Under the pieces are notes generated by a model. The model did not search any database. It worked only from the letters and a program-made list of their open reading frames with translations, and had not been told where the DNA came from. A DNA stretch of 5,142 nucleotides from Lachnospiraceae bacterium (GTDB taxonomy: Bacteria; Bacillota_A; Clostridia; Lachnospirales; Lachnospiraceae), in NCBI GenBank assembly GCA_024684065.1, contig JAIKXO010000097.1, positions 1 to 5,142 of the forward strand. The letters run 5' to 3'. Position 1 is the first letter of the stretch, and every line of letters begins with the position of its first letter. Shown here piece after piece: positions 1 to 5,142 of the stretch. Position numbers and translations under genes: made by a program.

Positions 1-1
1 C

Positions 2-430
2 TTCTACGGCAGCACGGCCTCCGGGGCGGATCTCGGGGCAGACGCGACACCGAGCAAATACAACCGGGGATATAAATATACTGGCGCGTCGTCGATCACG
101 GTTCCCGCAAACAATGGCGGAATCGTATACAGGTATTTTAAGTGGATTGCCCCGACATTTACAGTGCACCCGCAAAACAATGCAACAGACTGGTCTGTAT
201 GCGTGACCCTTCGGGCAGAGGTCTCCAATGCGACAAAAACCCGCTGGCAGCGGGCACACGCAGATGAAAACGGCAACTGCGCGGAAGACTGGGAGGGCAT
301 CCCGGGCACCGAGGAGGAATGGAATTTCCCGGATGAAGGCAACACAACTTCTTATACAACCACGCCGGAGGATGCCACAAATAAATGGGTGTATTACAGG
401 GTCATGGCAGTGGGCGATGTCGATGAATAA
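2..430 (+). CDS. Surface protein with C-terminal Ig-like domain (partial, 3' end only)
   Basis: This is an open frame entering from the left edge with no start in the window; it gives 142 residues and ends in TAA. An internal GTG at 164 would give an 88-residue product, but the frame is open and coherent to the edge, so it is read as the tail of a larger gene. Residues 1-50 or so are rich in Gly, Ser, Thr and Tyr and end in IVYRYFKW, like the end of a repeat in cell-surface proteins. From FTVHPQN onward the pattern resembles a bacterial Ig-like fold: an opening beta strand, SVCVTLRAEVSNA, the core Trp in TRWQRA, WEGIPGTEEEW, SYTTTPEDA and a closing YYRVMAVGD. No LPXTG motif, membrane anchor or cell-wall-binding repeat follows the domain, so any anchor would lie upstream. 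Secretion and an adhesive or structural role are inferred from the domain type only. A terminator follows 27 nt after the stop. Confidence 0.65.
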   Translation, partial: FYGSTASGADLGADATPSKYNRGYKYTGASSITVPANNGGIVYRYFKWIAPTFTVHPQNNATDWSVCVTLRAEVSNATKTRWQRAHADENGNCAEDWEGIPGTEEEWNFPDEGNTTSYTTTPEDATNKWVYYRVMAVGDVDE

Positions 431-457
431 TAAGCCGAAATAATCCAGAAACAAGGG

Positions 458-486
458 AGCTCCTGATATATAAGGGAGCTTTTTTT
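458..486 (+). terminator. Rho-independent terminator after the Ig-like protein gene
   Basis: AGCTCC at 458-463 pairs with GGAGCT at 475-480 across an 11-nt loop. The T closing the second arm and six further T's (480-486) form the tract that follows directly. It lies 27 nt past the stop codon at 430 on the same strand. The stem is short (6 bp) but the T-tract is good. Confidence 0.8.
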
Positions 487-637
487 GTGCAATTATTTCA
501 CAAAGATTGACCGCCGTACAGCTGCATTCCAAGATCTAAGATTCCTGCCATCAGCCACCCAGCGGATTATGCAGGCTTCCTTTATTGTTGTACCTCGGTC
601 ATAACGGCATCAGATAGAAAAATACGCGGGCTCGCCC

Positions 638-699
638 CTGACTGCTCCACACGAATAAATTCGGTGGCTCCCTGCGTTAAGTGTTGTGGGAGCAGTCAG
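638..699. repeat. Inverted repeat, 11-bp core stem with a partly paired extension
   Basis: CTGACTGCTCC at 638-648 is the exact complement of GGAGCAGTCAG at 689-699. Inside it, ACAC at 649-652 can pair with GTGT at 681-684, leaving a 4-nt bulge (685-688) on the right arm. The loop is 28 nt (653-680). Neither side is followed by a run of T's, so it does not look like a standard terminator. It ends only 4 nt before the next hairpin, so the two could be one structured element. In the RNA of the minus-strand licD gene it would be the second hairpin after the stop. Confidence 0.7.
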
Positions 700-703
700 A
701 CTT

Positions 704-759
704 GCATTATAATCCGAACTGAACAGCAAAAAACACCATTTCAGTTCGGATTATAATGC
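704..759. repeat. Perfect 20-bp inverted repeat with a 16-nt loop
   Basis: The left arm GCATTATAATCCGAACTGAA (704-723) is perfectly complementary to 740-759, with a loop at 724-739 that includes a run of six A's. A perfect 20-bp stem is much longer than chance in a region this size. There is no T-tract after it on either strand, so ordinary intrinsic termination is not evident. It lies 60 nt past the stop of the minus-strand licD fusion gene and could protect or process the 3' end of that transcript. It could also be a palindromic mobile-element relic (MITE-like) or a recombinase or protein binding site. No target-site duplication was recognised in the bases next to it. Confidence 0.8.
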
Positions 760-819
760 CTCTAGTGCCTTGCGCCCGTGCAGAGCAGCCAGAGAAATCA
801 CAGCCAAAGCTCGAGAATA

Positions 820-2604
820 CTATTTTTTATACAGGATTTCTAGCCATTCCGGCGCAAGTTCTTCGTCAGGTACAGGCGGAAATTCTTTGAGTTCGTCCTG
901 GGTAAGGCCTGTAGGTTTTATCTTTTCAGCCCACTTATCCCGCGTTTCTTCACCTGCCCATTCTGAAAGGCTGTCTATATACCTCTGCCTGATGGTCTCG
1001 GATTGCACTATCACCTCGTCAGCTCTTGCGACACCGGGGGTATTAATGCAGAATTCCATCATTTTTTTAGCTTTAAGATCTTTTTTGTCATATTCGTCGA
1101 CAAGAATACAGGAAACATAGATCATTTTCTTCGCAAACTGCCTTATTTTGTCCGTAAAAAACATCGGGTGAACCGCAATATGGGCATCATAAAGGTCGTA
1201 AGGGGTATCAAAGTATACAACGTCAGGGTTTTTACCGTAATAATCATACTGGTCAAAGCCTGTCACAGGAACCAGGCCCGCAAGGAGCTGCCCTTCATAA
1301 TGAACCTCTTCGCTTAGTCCCATGGTGTTCGTCCTGTAAAAATAAGGGATAGGTATCACGTATACGTTATCTCCGCACTCAACCGCATCGCGATAAAACT
1401 TATCCATAAACACCCAGTTTTCGGCTTTGGCGATAAGAAAAAGCACATCTTTGGCTGGTCCTCCATTAGCTGACACATCCATATTTTTTTCAGTTATTTC
1501 TGTTTTTTCAATCATTTCCTGCTCCTTTAATATATTTAGCCTATTCACATCCTGATGTGCTTCAGAAACAAAACGATTCCCGTCTGCCCGTAAGGGGATT
1601 TGATCTTCGAATTCCCAGATTTTATCCAGATGAAGGTCAGCAGCCTTAAATTTATATTTCTCCCATGCTATATATCCAGTTTGGTCAAAAACGACCTGTT
1701 CCTGGTCTGCATAAAATGGATAGTTATGGGTTCCGCCTGCCCTATATGGCCTCATGTAATTCCCAAAGATCTTTTTAAGCATTTCGTCATAATGAAGCGG
1801 TACCGGAACCTCGAGGAACTCAAAAGGAAGCAGGATAAGTTCCTCGTAGTATTCTATCGGGAAAATTGCTTTGAATGTATTTCTTACCGCATGGGCGGGA
1901 ACCATTCCCGCTTTTTCCGCTTCTGTCCTTAAAACCGACATCATTATGTTTTCCGTCAGGATAAAAAGTTGCTGTCCTAGCGGTTTATCTTTAACAAAAG
2001 AAACATGATGCCTGTTCTCTACTTCCCTTACAGATTTTTCGATTTCCGGGCATACCGATGGTTTTGTGCGTTTTTTAAGGGAAGACAGGGTTTCCTCCGG
2101 ATCAAGCAGGAGTGCAAGATCGTGTGCTTCCTTTATGCCGGCACGAAGTTCAGCATCCCGTTTTTTTGAAATGTAATCAATGCAAATCACATCGATCCCT
2201 GCTATATAAGGGATGCCCCTGCGGCTTCCTAATACCTCGTTGTCAAGCTTTACTGTGGCATTGTTTGCTACCCTGGTTCCGGAATCATAATAATCCGGGG
2301 TATTAAAGGTATTGAAGATCCGATAGCCTTGGGGTAGTTCCTTCGGTGCGGCCTCAATAAACGCCATGTAGTCATCCCGCATCATGGATATGTCGATGTC
2401 ATCGTCCCAGGGCGTAAAACCACCATGCCTTACAACGCCAAGCATGCTTCCCCAGTCCATCCACCACTTAAGGGAATGGCGGAAGCATATATCCGATATT
2501 TCTCCCAGGATGTCGAGCTGGGCCGCCCAGCCCCGTTTCATCTCTGCTGAGATATAAAAGCCGGACCTGACCTCGCTTTCAAAAAATTCTTCAGGTATAT
2601 GCAA
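820..2604 (-). CDS. LicD phosphotransferase fused to a CDP-glycerol glycerophosphotransferase-like domain
   Basis: The product has 594 residues. Residues 1 to about 320 form a LicD domain. Its hallmark nucleotidyltransferase-like core is DWGSMLGVVRHGG (50-62) followed by PWDDDIDIS (65-73), whose clustered Asp residues are expected to bind metal, and MRDDY (75-79). Later come GIDVICIDY (136-144) and HYDEMLKKIFGNYMRPYRAGG (271-291). LicD enzymes transfer phosphocholine or a similar phospho-alcohol from a CDP-activated donor to surface sugars; the substrate here is unknown. A charged linker (about 330-384) leads to a second domain (about 385-566) resembling the N-terminal Rossmann half of TagF/TarF-type CDP-glycerol glycerophosphotransferases: PDVVYFDTPYDLYDAHIAVHP (460-480), KKMIYVSCILVDEYD (492-506) and NTPGVARADEVIVQSE (521-536). 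The protein ends soon after, without the C-terminal GT-B half. The start is TTG at 2604, because an in-frame TAG lies two codons upstream and a Shine-Dalgarno site is well placed. The LicD part closely matches the divergent gene at 2850. No signal peptide or membrane segment is evident, so it is probably cytoplasmic. Confidence 0.85.
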   Translation of the reverse strand: MHIPEEFFESEVRSGFYISAEMKRGWAAQLDILGEISDICFRHSLKWWMDWGSMLGVVRHGGFTPWDDDIDISMMRDDYMAFIEAAPKELPQGYRIFNTFNTPDYYDSGTRVANNATVKLDNEVLGSRRGIPYIAGIDVICIDYISKKRDAELRAGIKEAHDLALLLDPEETLSSLKKRTKPSVCPEIEKSVREVENRHHVSFVKDKPLGQQLFILTENIMMSVLRTEAEKAGMVPAHAVRNTFKAIFPIEYYEELILLPFEFLEVPVPLHYDEMLKKIFGNYMRPYRAGGTHNYPFYADQEQVVFDQTGYIAWEKYKFKAADLHLDKIWEFEDQIPLRADGNRFVSEAHQDVNRLNILKEQEMIEKTEITEKNMDVSANGGPAKDVLFLIAKAENWVFMDKFYRDAVECGDNVYVIPIPYFYRTNTMGLSEEVHYEGQLLAGLVPVTGFDQYDYYGKNPDVVYFDTPYDLYDAHIAVHPMFFTDKIRQFAKKMIYVSCILVDEYDKKDLKAKKMMEFCINTPGVARADEVIVQSETIRQRYIDSLSEWAGEETRDKWAEKIKPTGLTQDELKEFPPVPDEELAPEWLEILYKK

Positions 2605-2610
2605 TTGCTA

Positions 2611-2616
2611 CTCTCC
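2611..2616 (-). promoter_or_regulatory. Ribosome binding site that fixes the TTG start of the licD fusion
   Basis: On the minus strand, GGAGAG sits 6 nt before the TTG at 2604. The only in-frame codons between a TAG stop and that TTG cannot start translation, and the next in-frame Met is residue 22, inside the conserved LicD N-terminus. The start is further supported by the paralogue at 2850, which begins ATG-His-Ile-Pro-Glu where this gene begins TTG-His-Ile-Pro-Glu. Confidence 0.8.
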
Positions 2617-2626
2617 AAAAATGTTA

Positions 2627-2851
2627 TTACTCAGGCATATCTTCCAAAAGCCGTTTGCTGTCCTTAAAGATTTCTGATATACTTAACAAATGCGTGGAAC
2701 CCTTTGCCCGCATGGGATTGGGCAGTTTTATTATGCCCAAGGGGAAGAATTTCCGCGCTAATTGATTAATGAAAAAGCCATTGCGGCCCTTAAAGAACGG
2801 CGTTCGGGTCGCCGCCTTATAAATATAACAGATTTCCAGCTTAAAAACCAT
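2627..2851 (-). pseudogene. 74-codon orphan frame between divergent licD genes; possible C-terminal remnant
   Basis: This minus-strand frame fills nearly all of the gap between the two licD genes and ends 22 nt before the licD fusion start, with that gene's ribosome site in between, as in an operon. The product is basic and reads like a protein C-terminus (FFKGRNGFFINQLARKFF, then KLPNPMRAKGSTHLLSISE, ending LLEDMPE). Its codon use looks similar to that of the neighbouring genes. The first ATG (2851) overlaps the start codon of the plus-strand licD and has no good Shine-Dalgarno site; a TAG stop lies seven codons further upstream. One reading is the 3' remnant of a gene that preceded the licD fusion and lost its 5' part where the plus-strand module begins. 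The alternative is a chance open frame in a promoter region. The protein family is not recognised. Confidence 0.3.
2655..2683 (+). promoter_or_regulatory. Candidate promoter for the plus-strand licD operon
   Basis: TTGCTG (2655-2660), a 17-nt spacer and TATACT (2678-2683), with an extended -10 TG at 2675-2676, make a plausible housekeeping-sigma promoter. The -35 matches the consensus at three of six bases and the -10 at five of six. Transcription would start near 2690 and leave a leader of about 160 nt before the ATG at 2850. The leader contains a small CGGCG/CGCCG hairpin (2798-2814). A second AT-rich stretch at 2818-2829 (TATAAATATAAC) lies closer to the gene but lacks a convincing -35. 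The same stretch read on the minus strand gives TGTTATATT, a weak extended -10. Confidence 0.35.
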
Positions 2852-3803
2852 GCATATACCTGAGGTTTTCTATAAAAGCGAAATAAGGGAAGGCTTTTAC
2901 GTGCCCGCCAAAATGAAGCGGGCCTGGGCTGCCATGCTTACGGTACTTAACGAAATCGATCTTATCTGCAAAAGACACGGGCTTAAGTGGTGGGCGGACT
3001 GGGGAACCCTTATAGGAGTGATAAGGCACAGGGGCTTCATCCCGTGGGATGACGACATAGATATCTCAATGATGCGGGATGATTATATGACCTTTATCGA
3101 AGTGGCGAACAGGGAACTGCCTGAGGGGTATTACTGCTACAGTATCTATACGGATGACACCTACAGGGGGTATACCGCAAGGGTAGCAAATAGCAGGTCC
3201 ATGAGGGGTGATGAGGCTTTTCTCAACGCAAACAGCGGGCTTCCCTATATGTCCGGGGTGGACATCATGTGCATTGATTACATGAGCCCCGACGGGGATT
3301 ATCTTACAGAGCAGAAACGGATAATTTCCGAATTGGATATGCTGGCGGGAGGTATCGATGAGACACTTAGATATGAAGAAATCCCGGAACTCCACAAGAC
3401 TCTTTACGATATAGAAAAAGTGTTTGACATGGAGATTTCCCATGAAATACCCGTGGCAGTACAGCTATATAGACTATGTGAAAAACTAATGTCTTCAGTA
3501 AAAAGGGATGTGGCTTTATCATCTACCTGCATGGGCATGTATGCTATAAGGGATAAGTTCAGGGCTGTTTTTCCAAAGGAATACTATGAGGAGCTTATAA
3601 CGGCTCCCTGTGAATTTATGGAGGTGCCTGTTCCGCTTCATTATGATGACATGCTCCATAAGATATTTGGTAATTATATGAAACCTTACCGTGCCGGTGG
3701 AATACATGACTATCCCTGCTACTGCCGGCAGGAGGCCTTGCTTAGGGAAACCGTCGGTAAGGTTATGTGGGATACCTGCTCTTTTGATGGATTATCGGAT
3801 TAA
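2850..3803 (+). CDS. LicD family phosphotransferase
   Basis: This single-domain LicD protein of 317 residues is near the usual family length. LicD proteins transfer phosphocholine or a related phospho-alcohol from a CDP-linked donor to cell-surface or teichoic-acid sugars; the donor and acceptor here are not known. The core is visible as DWGTLIGVIRHRG (50-62), PWDDDIDIS (65-73) with the metal-binding Asp cluster, MRDDY (75-79), GVDIMCIDY (136-144) and HYDDMLHKIFGNYMKPYRAGG (264-284). About 65 of the first 94 residues match the minus-strand LicD fusion without gaps, so the two are paralogues. This one stops where the LicD domain ends and lacks the second domain. The ATG at 2850 is the only reasonable start: an in-frame TAA lies at 2826-2828. 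The upstream bases hold no good Shine-Dalgarno site, so translation may be weak or depend on leader structure. It heads a tight run with the 105-residue ORF and the maf gene. Confidence 0.88.
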   Translation: MHIPEVFYKSEIREGFYVPAKMKRAWAAMLTVLNEIDLICKRHGLKWWADWGTLIGVIRHRGFIPWDDDIDISMMRDDYMTFIEVANRELPEGYYCYSIYTDDTYRGYTARVANSRSMRGDEAFLNANSGLPYMSGVDIMCIDYMSPDGDYLTEQKRIISELDMLAGGIDETLRYEEIPELHKTLYDIEKVFDMEISHEIPVAVQLYRLCEKLMSSVKRDVALSSTCMGMYAIRDKFRAVFPKEYYEELITAPCEFMEVPVPLHYDDMLHKIFGNYMKPYRAGGIHDYPCYCRQEALLRETVGKVMWDTCSFDGLSD

Positions 3804-3824
3804 GCCAGGGAACAAAGTAGAACT

Positions 3825-4142
3825 ATGAGCGAATTAAGTGAAAACATCAAAGCAATGACAGAAAACATAGAAGGCTATTGCACACTTCTCCTTTCAGGAG
3901 ACCTGGTGGATAAGGAGCAGATAAAGCCCGCGCTCAAGGCAGGGTTTGACGCAATTATCGGGGAAATGCTCGTAATCTATGACAGGCCGGAGTTATCCGG
4001 GGTGCGGGCAGACAGGGAATACTGGAGCGCCCAGAAAGGCCGGATTTTTAAAGCTATTGATTCAGAAGATGTTTTTTTCACGATAGATGTGTTAAGAAAT
4101 GAAACGGAAGAGAACCTGAAGCTGTTTATGAAGATGTTGTAA
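3825..4142 (+). CDS. Small helical protein of unknown function, in operon with licD and maf
   Basis: This 105-residue acidic protein was not recognised as a named family. It is predicted mostly helical from its composition, with an N-terminal helix (SENIKAMTENIEGYCTLLLSG), a central DKEQIKPALKAGFDAIIGEM, then REYWSAQKGRIFKAIDSEDVFF and a C-terminal DVLRNETEENLKLFMKML. It has no signal peptide, membrane segment or Cys pair. The gene starts 21 nt after licD and ends 19 nt before maf, so cotranscription is likely. Its AGGGAA ribosome site (3807-3812) is 12 nt from the ATG, longer than ideal, so coupling to licD translation is possible. It lies in the same frame as licD, with a single TAA (3801-3803) and seven sense codons between them. 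An accessory or chaperone role for the adjacent glycosyltransferase is a guess from position only. Confidence 0.75.
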   Translation: MSELSENIKAMTENIEGYCTLLLSGDLVDKEQIKPALKAGFDAIIGEMLVIYDRPELSGVRADREYWSAQKGRIFKAIDSEDVFFTIDVLRNETEENLKLFMKML

Positions 4143-4161
4143 TTATATTTGAGGGTTTAAC

Positions 4162-5142
4162 ATGAGCCTTATATTAGACAAAAATCTTATGGCATATAAA
4201 GCCGCATATCCGGAGAGCTTTGAAAGACTTAATGAAGCGCTTAAGGGCGGGCAGAGACACAATGTCGGGATCGCTCAGGTAGAAGACAGGAATGTCCTTT
4301 ATGCAGAGGCAGGGGAGGGACAGCTCCAGCTCGATTCCCTTTATGACAGCTCGTTCATTATAGACAGATGGTGCACATCCTTTGAAAGTGATTATACATT
4401 CAAGACATATGTGATCTTTGGTCTCGGAAACGGTATGTTTGTAAAGGAACTCCTGAAACGGGCAGGGAAGGAAGAGGACCATCAGTTTATTATCTACGAG
4501 CCGGACGCATCGGTGCTGAAGGCTGCTTTCGAAGGCTTTGACCTGACGGATATCATATCGGATAAAAATGTACATATCTATATTGAGGGTGTTTCGAATG
4601 AACTGTTTTCGGTAGTGCTTGACGACCGGATCGACCTAAAAAAGCTCCAGGGAGCAAGGGTGAATTCATATCCTAATTACAGCGTGCTTTACCCTGAGGA
4701 ATATAAAAGCTTTCTTGCAGCGGTCGATATGAACCGGATGATAATCGAAGGGTCAATGGGAGTAGAAGTACGGTATGGAGAAAAATATTATAACAATATT
4801 TTATCAAACATCCCCAATCTCATAAGATCAAAATCGCTTTATTCCCTCAAGGAAAGCGTGCCGGAGGGGATGACCGCGATCATCGTTTCATCCGGACCGT
4901 CATTGAGCAATAATATTAAGGAACTTAAAAATGCTGTGGGAAAATGTGTGATGATATCTGTCGATTCAGCTCTTCCGCCTCTTTTTGCAGAGGATATCCA
5001 ACCCGATATCTATATGTGTGTCGATGCAAATAAGCCGACAACCCACTTCCAACAGGAGAGGACAAACAGATCAGCTATTGTTACCGTTATGCAGTCAATT
5101 CCCGGAGCGGTAAAGGAAGGACAGGATGTATTTTTTGAAGAT
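4162..5142 (+). CDS. Motility-associated (Maf) glycosyltransferase, DUF115/MptE-like, 5' part
   Basis: The first 327 codons run open to the right edge. Maf-family proteins attach nonulosonic acids (pseudaminic or legionaminic type) to flagellin in the cytoplasm before export, and the DUF115 core is related to archaeal MptE, a hydroxymethyldihydropterin diphosphokinase. The N-terminal domain contains VIFGLGNGMFVKEL (84-97) and IIYEPD (110-115), a nucleotide-binding-like strand-loop-helix pattern. The DUF115 domain starts around residue 205-240 with the signature AIIVSSGPSL (239-248), then ISVDSALPPL (265-274), PDIYMCVDAN (281-290). Family members are commonly about 600 residues, so roughly half is visible. 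The ATG at 4162 is preceded by GAGGG (4151-4155) at a 6-nt spacing, and 19 nt separate it from the upstream ORF. Flagellin as acceptor is family knowledge; no flagellin gene is in view. Some DUF115 proteins act on other surface glycans, and the neighbouring LicD gene leaves that open. Confidence 0.85.
   Translation, partial: MSLILDKNLMAYKAAYPESFERLNEALKGGQRHNVGIAQVEDRNVLYAEAGEGQLQLDSLYDSSFIIDRWCTSFESDYTFKTYVIFGLGNGMFVKELLKRAGKEEDHQFIIYEPDASVLKAAFEGFDLTDIISDKNVHIYIEGVSNELFSVVLDDRIDLKKLQGARVNSYPNYSVLYPEEYKSFLAAVDMNRMIIEGSMGVEVRYGEKYYNNILSNIPNLIRSKSLYSLKESVPEGMTAIIVSSGPSLSNNIKELKNAVGKCVMISVDSALPPLFAEDIQPDIYMCVDANKPTTHFQQERTNRSAIVTVMQSIPGAVKEGQDVFFED

Larger units (their letters stand above)
487..819. 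other. Intergenic region between convergent genes; no gene seen
   Basis: This 333-base stretch separates the end of the plus-strand Ig-like gene from the end of the minus-strand licD fusion gene. Both strands were read in all frames and only short open stretches occur (about 40 codons on the minus strand at roughly 490-610), with no ribosome site or recognisable protein. Positions 487-637 show no structure apart from a small GGGC-TC-GCCC palindrome at 628-637. The notable content is the pair of inverted repeats at 638-699 and 704-759. No T-tract terminator for the minus-strand gene was found here. Confidence 0.6.

Noticed and set aside
228..443. 71-codon frame overlapping the Ig-like gene in another frame
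   Set aside because: Basic, low-complexity product overlapping the tail of a coherent Ig-like domain frame; regarded as a shadow.
490..612. About 40 open codons on the minus strand in the convergent gap
   Set aside because: Too short, no start with a ribosome site, and no recognisable protein similarity.
676..682. GTTAAGT, matching the integron attC core pattern GTTRRRY, next to inverted repeats
   Set aside because: No partner RYYYAAC core was found at a suitable upstream distance and no cassette-like gene is present, so an attC site is not supported.
704..759. Reading the 20-bp palindrome as the terminator of the licD fusion gene
   Set aside because: No T-tract follows on the minus strand (the next bases are AAGTCTG), so a standard intrinsic terminator is not supported.
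770..1120. 116-codon open frame on the plus strand
   Set aside because: Mostly antisense to the C-terminal part of the licD fusion gene; Ser-rich, low-information product with no ribosome site. The same applies to the plus-strand frames at 1003-1317, 1600-1932 and 2112-2306.
3066..3443. 125-codon open frame on the minus strand
   Set aside because: Antisense shadow of the plus-strand licD core, whose family motifs are clear; the minus-strand frames at 2841-3029 and 3519-3707 are shadows too.
4174..4575. 133-codon open frame on the minus strand
   Set aside because: Antisense to the maf gene, which has strong DUF115 motifs and a well-placed ribosome site.

Overview
This window looks like part of a chromosome from a motile Gram-positive clostridium, most likely a Lachnospiraceae-type bacterium of the Butyrivibrio/Roseburia/Lachnospira kind. 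That assignment is inferred from three things: moderate GC with mixed codon use, LicD-family transferases next to a Maf/DUF115 motility-associated glycosyltransferase, and a surface Ig-like protein nearby. No rRNA, tRNA or other taxonomic marker is present.

Layout. Positions 2-430 (+) hold the C-terminal 142 residues of a probable surface protein with an Ig-like domain, followed by a hairpin-plus-T-tract terminator at 458-486. Positions 487-819 lie between two converging genes and contain no convincing gene, but they carry two back-to-back inverted repeats (638-699 and 704-759). Positions 820-2604 (-) encode a 594-residue two-domain protein: an N-terminal LicD phosphotransferase domain joined to a C-terminal piece resembling the N-terminal half of a CDP-glycerol glycerophosphotransferase. 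It starts at a TTG supported by a strong Shine-Dalgarno site. Positions 2605-2849 are the divergent gap between two licD paralogues. The gap holds a 74-codon open frame on the minus strand, possibly the remnant of a lost gene, and a candidate plus-strand promoter. Positions 2850-3803 (+) encode the single-domain LicD paralogue. It is followed closely by a 105-residue helical protein of unknown function (3825-4142) and then by the first 327 residues of a Maf/DUF115 glycosyltransferase (4162 to the window end).

How the genes may work together. The plus-strand trio licD, small ORF and maf is tightly spaced (21 and 19 nt gaps) and is probably one operon. Maf proteins of this family attach nonulosonic acids to flagellin, and LicD proteins transfer a phosphorylated small alcohol such as phosphocholine to cell-surface sugars. 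A reasonable inference is a surface-glycan or flagellin-glycan decoration locus with two related LicD enzymes, one of them carrying an extra domain. The substrates cannot be read from the sequence. The best candidates for a second look are the LicD fusion with its apparent half GT-B domain, the orphan frame between the paralogues, the 105-residue protein beside maf, and the paired hairpins at 638-759.
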